From Candidatus Poribacteria bacterium (GTDB lineage Bacteria > Poribacteria > WGA-4E > WGA-3G): DNA of 64,000 nt. The DNA lies in contig JAPPII010000074.1 in NCBI GenBank assembly GCA_028820845.1, positions 1 to 64,000 of the forward strand, written 5' to 3'. This document shows, in pieces, positions 53,404 to 60,575 of this stretch (the first letter of the stretch is position 1; each line of letters starts with the position of its first letter). The position numbers were made by a program, and so were the translations under genes. The notes below the pieces were generated by a model that worked only from the letters and a program-made list of their open reading frames with translations, was not told the DNA's origin and searched no databases.

Positions 53404-53463
53404 ATCTCTATCACCTCAATAGAATAACCTGCCATTTCCGAAGCTTTACAACAGGAGAGCGTA

Positions 53464-54306
53464 ATGGGTACAGAATCAACACCACAAGAGAGACGTTTCG
53501 CGTTAAGTGCGGATGAGTTGGCATACTGGAACGAGAACGGTTATCTCGTCCGTTTGAACGTCTTCACGCCTGAAGAGAACGACGCGTTCCGTCAGGTTGC
53601 TGAAGACATTGTTGATGGCAAACGTCCGTTTCCACCCCAACACATTGATCGGAACGCGCTCGTCAAAGACGGAAAAGTTGAAGAGCAAGGCATCTATGCG
53701 ATGCACAAAATCCATTTTCCGAGCTGCTACGACCCAGAATTCCTTGCCCGTGTCCGGGACACCCGTCTCACTGATCCGATCGTTGACATTCTCGGTCCGG
53801 ATATCCTCGGTATTAACACGCTCTTTATCTGGAAAGCACCGAAGATTGGTCTCGGTTTCCCGTGGCACCAAGACAAGTTCTACTTCCGTTCTCGATTTAA
53901 TACGGAGACGACTGTCGGAACGTGGACGGCGATTGATCCGGCAGATACAGGGAACGGGTGTCTCTACGTTATTCCGGGCAGCCACAAATGGGATATTTTT
54001 CAGCACGATGATATTGAAGGTTCACAACAGCAGGAATTCAAACTGGCGCGCGGCGTGCGCGACGAGGACGGTGTTGCGATAGAGGCACCACCGGGTGCGG
54101 TGATCTGGTTCCACAGCCACCTCTTGCATAAGAGTACGGATAACCATAGCCTGCGGTTTCGTCGGAGTTTCGTTTCCCATTACCTCAGCGCACAGGCGGA
54201 GTGGTCGAATGGTCGGAGAGGACAACCGGTCATGTGGGTTCGCGGTGAGACCTTTCCCGGCAAGGTTAACGAAGTGAGACGCGAGGTCATCCCCATCTCT
54301 GAATAG
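53464..54306 (+). CDS. phytanoyl-CoA dioxygenase family protein (tandem copy 1)
   Basis: A 280-aa Fe(II)/2-oxoglutarate oxygenase. The iron ligands are H135 and D137 in FPWHQDKFYF, with distal H222 in SHLLHKSTDN and R231-R234 for 2-oxoglutarate. ACAGGAGAGCGTA gives a good ribosome-binding site before the ATG. About 80% identical by eye to the next gene, so a recent duplicate. A near-consensus promoter lies upstream. Confidence 0.93.
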   Translation: MGTESTPQERRFALSADELAYWNENGYLVRLNVFTPEENDAFRQVAEDIVDGKRPFPPQHIDRNALVKDGKVEEQGIYAMHKIHFPSCYDPEFLARVRDTRLTDPIVDILGPDILGINTLFIWKAPKIGLGFPWHQDKFYFRSRFNTETTVGTWTAIDPADTGNGCLYVIPGSHKWDIFQHDDIEGSQQQEFKLARGVRDEDGVAIEAPPGAVIWFHSHLLHKSTDNHSLRFRRSFVSHYLSAQAEWSNGRRGQPVMWVRGETFPGKVNEVRREVIPISE

Positions 54307-54330
54307 GTGTGAACTTAACAGGAGACAGTA

Positions 54331-55194
54331 ATGCACACAGAATCAACACCACAAGAACGGTGCTTTGGCTTGAGTGCTGACGAGTTAGCACATTGGGACG
54401 AAAAGGGATACCTCGTGCGTTTAGGCGTATTTTCGTCTGAAGAGAACGATGTCCTTCGTCGAGTCGCCGAAGACGTTGTGGACAAGAAACGTCCATATCC
54501 CTCTACAAACATTAATCAGAACGCGCTCGTCAGAGACGGGAAAATAGAAGAACAAGGCATCTATGCGATGCACAAAATCCATCATCCGAATTGTTACTGC
54601 CCGGAATTCCTCACACGTGTCCGCGACCCCCGTTTAACTGATCCGCTCGTTGATATCCTCGGTCCAGACATCCTCAGCATCAACAATCTGTTTATCTGGA
54701 AGGCACCGAAGATTGGTCTCGGTTTCCCGTGGCATCAGGACAAGTTCTATTTCCGCAATCGGTTTAACACGGAGACGACTATCGGAACGTGGACGGCTAT
54801 TGACCCTGCAGATCGTGAGAACGGGTGTCTCTACGTTGTCCCGGGTAGCCACAAATGGGATATTTTCCAACACGATGACCTTGAAGGTTCACAACAACGG
54901 GAGTTCAAATTGGCACGCGGGGTGCGCGATGAAGACGGCGTTGCGGTAGAGGTGCCGCCGGGGGCAGTGATCTGGTTCCACAGTCATCTTTTACACAAGA
55001 GCACGGACAACCACAGCCTACGGTTCCGACGGAGTTATGTTATTCACTACCTCAGTGCTAAAGCGGAATGGTCCCGTCCTGAAGCACGCAATAGCAGGAA
55101 GCAGCAACCCGTGATGTGGATTCGCGGTCAGACCTACCTTGACAAGGTCCACGAAGTCGAACGCGATGTACGACCCGTTTCAGAATTCGAGTGA
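54331..55194 (+). CDS. phytanoyl-CoA dioxygenase family protein (tandem copy 2)
   Basis: A 287-aa paralog of the previous gene, 24 bp downstream, with the same FPWHQDKFYF H-x-D site and the distal SHLLHKSTDN segment. Its C-terminus has a short insertion (SRPEARNSRKQQPVMWIRG) compared with copy 1. ACAGGAGACAGTA precedes the ATG. The stop lies 23 bp before the LamG gene, so the three are probably one operon. Substrates may have diverged between the copies. Confidence 0.93.
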   Translation: MHTESTPQERCFGLSADELAHWDEKGYLVRLGVFSSEENDVLRRVAEDVVDKKRPYPSTNINQNALVRDGKIEEQGIYAMHKIHHPNCYCPEFLTRVRDPRLTDPLVDILGPDILSINNLFIWKAPKIGLGFPWHQDKFYFRNRFNTETTIGTWTAIDPADRENGCLYVVPGSHKWDIFQHDDLEGSQQREFKLARGVRDEDGVAVEVPPGAVIWFHSHLLHKSTDNHSLRFRRSYVIHYLSAKAEWSRPEARNSRKQQPVMWIRGQTYLDKVHEVERDVRPVSEFE

Positions 55195-55217
55195 CAAAAC
55201 TACGAAAGGAGCGAACA

Positions 55218-56015
55218 ATGCTTACAACTCTATGGAAGTCAGCTGCGATAACATTGGTGGTATTAATCGGCACGCTGTGCAGCATTTCTATCTGTGCAGC
55301 GGATGTATTGGAAGACGCACTCGTTGCTGTATGGCTTTTTGATGAGAATCAAGGTCTTGAGGCAGCGGATGCCTCCGGTAACGGTCATGACGGCGATATT
55401 AAAGGGGCAAAATGGGTTCAGGGCAAAATAGGGGCGGGTCTTGAATTTAACGGTGATGGCAATATCGTAGAAATCCCACATGACGCTGATTTCGATCTCA
55501 CGGAATACACAATATCCGCTTGGATCAAAACGGAACCGACGGGTCTCTGGCAAACTGTAATCGGGAAGGAACCTGTTGCGGGGAACCCCAGGAATTACGG
55601 TATCTTTGTTGCGGGTAATACGAAGCTGCTCGGCGTGAACTACACGACTGCGGGGGCATGGAAGACAGCGTTTAGTAAGACGGTTGCTGCAGACGGCAAG
55701 TGGCATCACGTTGCTGCGACCTTTGACGGCAAGGTGCTTCGGGCATATTTTGACGGTGTGATGGAAGGCGAAACGAAAACCGAAATTCCACCCGACCACA
55801 ATACAGAACCCGTCCGAATCGGACGCTGGGGCAATCCGAGAGGCGATTATTGGTCAGGGATGCTTGATGAGGTTGCCATGTTCAATCAGGCGTTGACGGA
55901 AGATGAGATTCAGGATATTACGATGAATATGCGGGATGCGTTGGCAGTTGAGGCGATGGGGAAACTTGCGGTGGCGTGGGGGGCATTGAAGCACTCAGGG
56001 ACTCAACGACACTAA
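55218..56015 (+). CDS. secreted LamG-domain protein
   Basis: A protein of about 265 aa with an AAAGGAG ribosome-binding site before the ATG at 55218; an ATG-like codon at 55191 overlaps the preceding gene and lacks one. Signal peptide AAITLVVLIGTLCSISICAA, then a LamG/concanavalin A fold: AVWLFDENQGLEAADASGNG, IEIPHDADFDLTEYTISAWIK, DGKWHHVAATFDGK and DYWSGMLDEVAMFNQALTEDE. The tail GKLAVAWGALKHSGTQRH matches in shape those of the LamG pair at 22-24 kb. It is downstream of the PhyH pair. Confidence 0.87.
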   Translation: MLTTLWKSAAITLVVLIGTLCSISICAADVLEDALVAVWLFDENQGLEAADASGNGHDGDIKGAKWVQGKIGAGLEFNGDGNIVEIPHDADFDLTEYTISAWIKTEPTGLWQTVIGKEPVAGNPRNYGIFVAGNTKLLGVNYTTAGAWKTAFSKTVAADGKWHHVAATFDGKVLRAYFDGVMEGETKTEIPPDHNTEPVRIGRWGNPRGDYWSGMLDEVAMFNQALTEDEIQDITMNMRDALAVEAMGKLAVAWGALKHSGTQRH

Positions 56016-57056
56016 TCCAAACCGTAATTTATGGGGTTACGAGATTGGCATGATTTTTTATCTTCAGTTCCGTCGCGGTGACATCTCTGTAGCCATAGGG
56101 AATCAACGGTATTCATGCCTTATGGCATGAACCGGGGTTCAGCGGCATAGTGATTCATAGTTTTCATAGTTTTCATAGTAACGTTCTGACAATTGCAGGT
56201 TTAGAACCCTCATAAAGTCAGGTGTGACGTGGGTTTGTCGGGTTACTATGAAAGTGTTGTTTTTTTGGTGTTACTATGAATCTGCATTTTTCGTTTCTCA
56301 GCATTATGCTTGTAACGCTAATGGTGGCGTGGGTTTAGACGGCTTTCTCGTTTTAGCGGTTTTGAGAGGTTACTATGAAAGTGCTGTCGATCTGTTTTGA
56401 TGTTGAATCAGCCTATTCTTCGTAAAAACGGACGTGAATATGGATTTAACTTAACGATATATTTTTGGTAATTTCCCTTAAAAATGTTACACTGGTGTAA
56501 CATTTTGTGTCGGGTGTGTAACGTTAGAGAACATAGTGGCCATAAGGGTTTGTTGATGTTTAATTTTTCTGTTGAAAAAAATAATAAGTCCGAAAAGTGT
56601 AACATTTTTTGTGGCTATTGGAAACCGTCGGAAACCATTGTTTGTAGGTTGATACACTATTCCCTCTTTGGAAAATCTTATGATATATTATACTATTTTT
56701 ACCAACCTATGTCAAGTTAAAATGAGTTATGAGTTATGGGTCGTGAGTTGCAGGTAGGTGTTCCAGAGGATTTAATGTCAACAACTTTACGCATCCCTGT
56801 TAGCACAAAGGCATTCAATTTTCCAATATTTTACATTCTGGATGCCCCAACTTGTTGGGGAGTGTGTGCTATCCGGAATCTCCTTCCAATGCTGACGAAA
56901 CCAGTAAAAACAACAGAATCAGTAAGAATTCTATCCAATTTTCCTTTAACATCTTAAACATATTGTCTCCTTATCCAATCTTAACAATCTCCCCAGTTGT
57001 TTCCTTATATCATTGATTGAAGTGCATACGCGTATTTAGACCACAATTTCGCAAAG
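56016..57056. other. gene-free kilobase rich in palindromes and short repeats
   Basis: No credible gene is seen in these 1041 bp. It holds the perfect palindrome TTCATGCC-TTAT-GGCATGAA (56112-56131), several GTTACTATGAAAG motifs and their inverse TTTCATAGTAAC between about 56155 and 56385, the GTGTAACA palindrome at 56483-56508 and AT-rich DNA beyond. It looks like decayed mobile-element or plasmid-like DNA. Confidence 0.6.
56483..56508. promoter_or_regulatory. perfect 12-bp inverted repeat with extra half-site
   Basis: AAAATGTTACAC and GTGTAACATTTT flank a 2-bp centre. A third identical half, GTGTAACATTTT, lies at 56597-56608, and a GTGTAACG variant in between. This is the form of a dimeric regulator or Rep binding site; no such protein is identified nearby. 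Confidence 0.6.
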
Positions 57057-57375
57057 TTAAGATAAGTTTTTTCGTTGAAATTCCATAGGTGTCAAATGGT
57101 TTCCTAACGCCGCATGTGGGTGTTTCTGGTGATACACCTGTCTGATAAATGATCGATGCGTTCTCTTGCCTCGGTAATATCCTCGTAATCTCGGATCAAC
57201 CTTTCCGCATACCCGTTCTCCCCAGGATGCCCTCTGTGTGCTAATGAAATCTCAATACCGTGGTGTTTGAGCACCGAGAGATAAGCGGTTGAAAGATATT
57301 GCACGCCTTGATCGGAATGATGGCTCTCTGGAAGGCTTTGGTGTAAGGCAGCTTGGAGCGGTTTCAAGGTGTTTC
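57057..57375 (-). pseudogene. IS3-family transposase fragment (integrase core)
   Basis: The minus strand reads LKPLQAALHQSLPESHHSDQG, then VQYLSTAYLSVLKHHGIEISLAHRG and ENGYAERLIR, which hold the second aspartate (HSDQG) and the glutamate (ENGYAERLIR) of the IS3 rve DDE core. The 5' part of the gene is missing beyond about 57375. A frameshift near 57140 moves the tail RQVYHQKHPHAALGNHLTPMEF to another frame, ending at 57057. It is a dead fragment beside the toxin-antitoxin genes. Confidence 0.85.
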
Positions 57376-57536
57376 GCAAATCTGCCGAACCGAATATGAA
57401 GAAGCGTTGTGCCCTGTTTCCACCATTTCTCGTTTCTCTGACGAGGTTAGTTCAACTAAGATGTCCTTAAGCATAAGGCATGGTAGCGTTGGCACCTGCG
57501 AACTATGGTAAAACATACAATTACCTTTACACTTGA

Positions 57537-57565
57537 GGTGGCGAAGTTTCCTAACCTCGCCAGCG
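57537..57565. repeat. imperfect copy of the nested hairpin repeat
   Basis: GGCGAAGTT and AACCTCGCC around TCCT, one mismatch in the stem. Related in layout to 51973-52022 and to family A. It sits between the IS3 fragment and the antitoxin gene; the rest of that 230-bp spacer holds no gene. Confidence 0.55.
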
Positions 57566-57606
57566 GTGTGATAGGTTTTTGCTTCTGTTGAAACGTCCAC
57601 TTATTT

Positions 57607-57942
57607 TCATAATTCACCATAAAACGCAACCACCCGCTGTTGCCCTTCTCTGTCTTCCGAGGGCGTAATGCGAATCTCAATATCGCGGTTGAATCGATTC
57701 AGAAACGTCAACAGCCGTTCGACGCTATAATGATTAAACTTTCCTTTTTTGAGTCGTGAGATTTCAGGCTGCTTCACGCCGAGAATCTTCGCCGCTTCCG
57801 CTTGGGTGAGCTGACGATCTTCTATAATCTGAAACACTTCAAACCCAAGTGTCGCTTTGAGAAACAGTTCGTCGGCGTCCGGCAAGTCTAAATCCTTAAA
57901 CACATTGCCAGAACTCTTTTCAAATTCAATCTTCTTGCTCAT
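57607..57942 (-). CDS. HigA-type XRE-family antitoxin
   Basis: A 111-aa protein with a helix-turn-helix at about 45-66 (LTQAEAAKILGVKQPEISRLKKG), followed by a segment typical of antitoxins that neutralise RelE/HigB toxins. It overlaps the toxin gene by 17 bp and is second in the operon, the HigBA order. It is expected to bind and inhibit the toxin and to repress the operon promoter. Confidence 0.9.
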   Translation of the reverse strand: MSKKIEFEKSSGNVFKDLDLPDADELFLKATLGFEVFQIIEDRQLTQAEAAKILGVKQPEISRLKKGKFNHYSVERLLTFLNRFNRDIEIRITPSEDREGQQRVVAFYGEL

Positions 57943-58300
57943 AACTCTTCTCCAGTTCCTGCGCCATTCTGAGGCGTTTCTTGATAAGGTCTACGTCTTT
58001 CTTGGGGGTCTGAATGCCGCGCCTTGATTTTTTCTGAAAACAATGCAGCACATAAACCCGCGCTCCAATTTTCACGGCATACACGGCACGATACGTGTCC
58101 GTCCGATAATCGGCTCGTATCTCAAAAACCCCTGAGCCAACGCCCTTGAAGGGTTTCGCTGCAGGAGACATGCTTCCCGCCTGTGCAATAAACAGAGCGT
58201 CCCCTATATCCTTTTGAACGGACTGCGGAAATTCTTTCAGATGTGCCTTAGAATCCCCGACCCATATAGCGTCTCTTAAGTTCAGCCTTTCGTGATCCAT
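57926..58300 (-). CDS. HigB/RelE-like toxin (phage-derived Gp49-like, DUF891)
   Basis: A 124-aa small basic protein. GVFEIRADYRTDTYRAVYAVKIG, then VYVLHCFQKKSRRGIQTPKKD, matches the DUF891/HigB fold, with the YRAVY strand and the FQKKSRRG basic segment used for ribosome or mRNA contact. Such toxins cut mRNA on the ribosome. The ATG sits directly at the expected start of transcription from the promoter at 58306-58334 and has no ribosome-binding site, so the message may be leaderless. It is followed, with overlap, by the antitoxin gene. Confidence 0.9.
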   Translation of the reverse strand: MDHERLNLRDAIWVGDSKAHLKEFPQSVQKDIGDALFIAQAGSMSPAAKPFKGVGSGVFEIRADYRTDTYRAVYAVKIGARVYVLHCFQKKSRRGIQTPKKDVDLIKKRLRMAQELEKSYEQED

Positions 58301-58305
58301 AATGT

Positions 58306-58334
58306 ATTATAACCAAATGGATATAATAGGTCAA
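58306..58334 (-). promoter_or_regulatory. near-consensus promoter of the toxin-antitoxin pair
   Basis: On the minus strand TTGACC, 17-bp spacer, perfect TATAAT. It ends about six bases before the toxin ATG, implying a leaderless mRNA, and abuts a transposase remnant on the other strand. Confidence 0.7.
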
Positions 58335-58340
58335 GCATCT

Positions 58341-58613
58341 CAATCCGATGTCGAAGCGACCGAGCAAAAGTGTCGGCTGCGGTGGAAGATTGAGCAACTT
58401 CACCGGGAACTGAAGCAGACCACAGGGATCGGCAAGTGTCGCAAGCATCGTGCCCAACGCAATCATATTGCGTGTTGTTTATAGGTCTGGGTGAGTTTGA
58501 CGCGCACAGCGCGTGCAGCGGGTCAAACGATTTATCAACTCAAAGCAAGTTTACTTGAGGATTACATCCGACAGCAACTGCAAAATCCTACTATTTCTAT
58601 TAATATTGCGTAA
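58341..58613 (+). pseudogene. 3' remnant of an IS4/IS701-like transposase
   Basis: The plus strand reads SDVEATEQKCRLRWKIEQLHRELKQTTGIGKCRKHRAQRNHIACCL, hits a TAG, and resumes in frame as VWVSLTRTARAAGQTIYQLKASLL to a TAA at 58611-58613. WKIEQLHRELKQTTG with the conserved glutamate (HREL) is the C-terminal DDE motif of IS4-like elements. The 5' part is gone. The terminal sequence matches the window's first 46 bp. Confidence 0.8.
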
Positions 58614-59020
58614 GTCCTAAATGGTTTATATGCTGAGTCGAAAGGACAATTTATAAGAACATTATCGGTATAATGGGCTGATCTCATGAATCCTTACAAT
58701 CGCGTTGAGTTTCGGGCAAGTTTTCGCAATGTGAAATTATTCAAACTTCTAATAATTATGCCATAAATCCGCTGGTATATCAAGGGATTTTTACAACTTT
58801 TTCAGGCATATTTCGTTTTCCACTCTTTAGCCTCGTAGCGGCGGCATGTTTATAGAAAAACGTTCCATACGCCTTAGCCCCAGCGGGGCGGCACGTGTTA
58901 GTATCAGTTGCAGCCCATAATAGGTAGGTGCGGTTTCCTAACCGCACCGGACACTACCTAAACATTGCCTTACTTTTTAGACTTCGGTAAACGTTCCATA
59001 TTCATAATATCCTGACTAAA
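58614..59020. repeat. intergenic region with family A copy 3 and further hairpins
   Basis: No gene is seen in these 407 bp. It contains a GTAGCGGCGGCATGTTTATAG block near 58835, the hairpin GCCCC-AGC-GGGGC at 58877-58889, and family A repeat copy 3 at 58923-58950 (one base longer in the loop than the other two copies). Confidence 0.7.
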
Positions 59021-59863
59021 TCACATTTTAGGATTCCATGATACTTCTCCGCTTTCAGATGCGGTTTTCTTTTCCCAACCCAACAGTTTGGCTATAGGTT
59101 TTATATCTTTTTCAGATATATCTTGAAGATTCATCAAGTCGAAAATGGCTTTCCCGATACTTTCAAGTAGCATGCTATTAGGGTTAAGAGTTTCATATTG
59201 TGGTAGTCGTCCATTGAAAATGAATGTAAGTCCGCCCTGAATATATCCATTCGTGACGAGTTCAAAACAATCGTGCAGTAATTTGGATAGTTCCAATGGA
59301 TGATCAAGTTGAGGATTAAGTTGCAAATCTCTAAGTGCGTCTTCTCCCTTCTCTCTCCTACCAACCATGCTCAAAATACAAAGATGCTGGTAGGTAAGTT
59401 GCTCAGCAGATTTTATGATTTTATGACTCAAATCTGCACTGATTTCCTGCTCAAAAACACTATTCTCATAAATCTTTGCGATATATCGAGCCTTCTTTTC
59501 CTCTGGTTCTCTCTGAACTTTCAATACCATATTTTCCAGCACTTCTTCAGCGTCCGCCCTTCCCGTATGATTTTTATCGAAAAAACCATCCTCACGGGGG
59601 TTCTCGTTTTTTAAACGTTCGCGAATGCCTTCAGCTGCCAATATTAATGCACTACCTACCCGCAAATTTTCTCTCGGACTCAACATGCGCTCGGCATATT
59701 CCTGTCCAATATTTTTCAACGAATTGGCTAATGTGGGAATTCCTATTTCAAGGACCTCTTCTGGGATTATGCCTTGTAAAGTGTTTGACGCAAGGGGACT
59801 ACCTATTATAGAACCATATTCTATAACCTGCTTTATTAGTTTTAAACCAGCGTTATCTGACAT
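59021..59863 (-). CDS. uncharacterised protein of a methyltransferase-linked module
   Basis: A protein of about 280 aa from the ATG at 59863, which has TAGGAGATTTAGA upstream. It is mainly helical, with an N-terminal hydrophobic stretch (IEYGSIIGSPLASNTLQGIIP), the middle REPEEKKARYIAKIYENSVF and the segment QLTYQHLCILSMVG. The order of these features recalls a family of helical proteins found next to restriction and conflict genes, but no family name can be given. It is 46 bp downstream of the zinc-ribbon gene on the same strand. Confidence 0.65.
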   Translation of the reverse strand: MSDNAGLKLIKQVIEYGSIIGSPLASNTLQGIIPEEVLEIGIPTLANSLKNIGQEYAERMLSPRENLRVGSALILAAEGIRERLKNENPREDGFFDKNHTGRADAEEVLENMVLKVQREPEEKKARYIAKIYENSVFEQEISADLSHKIIKSAEQLTYQHLCILSMVGRREKGEDALRDLQLNPQLDHPLELSKLLHDCFELVTNGYIQGGLTFIFNGRLPQYETLNPNSMLLESIGKAIFDLMNLQDISEKDIKPIAKLLGWEKKTASESGEVSWNPKM

Positions 59864-59909
59864 TCTAAATCTCCTATGTAATAGTTCCCTTGCAATCCAA
59901 TCTCTCAAT

Positions 59910-60575
59910 TTAGAATAAATTTTTCAGAAGTGGTTCAGCAACAGACCAAATAGAAGCAACGCTTCCGGTATTCGTTAATATTTTTTCTAAGGCGGAAATA
60001 GCAGTTTGTCCCATGGTCGGCTGCAATTCTGACTTTGGAGTAAGAGCTTGATTTGACAAAAATGATAGCCACTCAAGTGCTGAGTTCTTATCTTCTGCTT
60101 TAATGTCAGTGGCATCTAAAATAGCTTGAGTAAGTTGTTGGAGTATATCGGCTAATTCTCGTTTGTTTTCAGCTCGCATTGCGTGCATATTAACATCAAG
60201 TTTTCCAATATTTCCAGTGTTAATGGTCCCTACAACGCTATTATCAACTCGTATATTATGATACATAAAATCCCCTGTTTTTATTGTATTTGGCATAGGT
60301 ATATGAATGCGTCCTTTTTTATACCCCAAACCTATGCTATGTTCTAATTCTTCATTTTGATAATTCAATATTGAGGCCTCTATAACCCAATCAAGGTAAT
60401 TAGCCTGTTGAAGCTTTGAATAACAGTCTACACAAAGATGGTTATCCGCTACTTCCAATATCGCTGGTTTTTTGCATTGACTGCATTTCTCAGGCATTTT
60501 CGTCGTCTTTTTATTTTTAGAGGGTCGTAGCAATTCTAAAATATGTTTCAAAATGAAATCCTTATTCCTCAACAT
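59910..60575 (-). CDS. zinc-ribbon protein of a methyltransferase-linked module
   Basis: A 221-aa protein. C31-x2-C34 and C48-x2-C51 in KCSQCKKP and LCVDCYSKL form a zinc ribbon. The middle has VDNSVVGTINTGNIGKLDVNM, a glycine/asparagine beta pattern met in bacterial conflict proteins, followed by a helical region. Its start overlaps the end of the methyltransferase gene by 14 bp, so the genes are coupled. A second ATG at residue 27, directly before the ribbon, is possible. Function unknown; a DNA- or RNA-binding partner is plausible. Confidence 0.7.
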   Translation of the reverse strand: MLRNKDFILKHILELLRPSKNKKTTKMPEKCSQCKKPAILEVADNHLCVDCYSKLQQANYLDWVIEASILNYQNEELEHSIGLGYKKGRIHIPMPNTIKTGDFMYHNIRVDNSVVGTINTGNIGKLDVNMHAMRAENKRELADILQQLTQAILDATDIKAEDKNSALEWLSFLSNQALTPKSELQPTMGQTAISALEKILTNTGSVASIWSVAEPLLKNLF

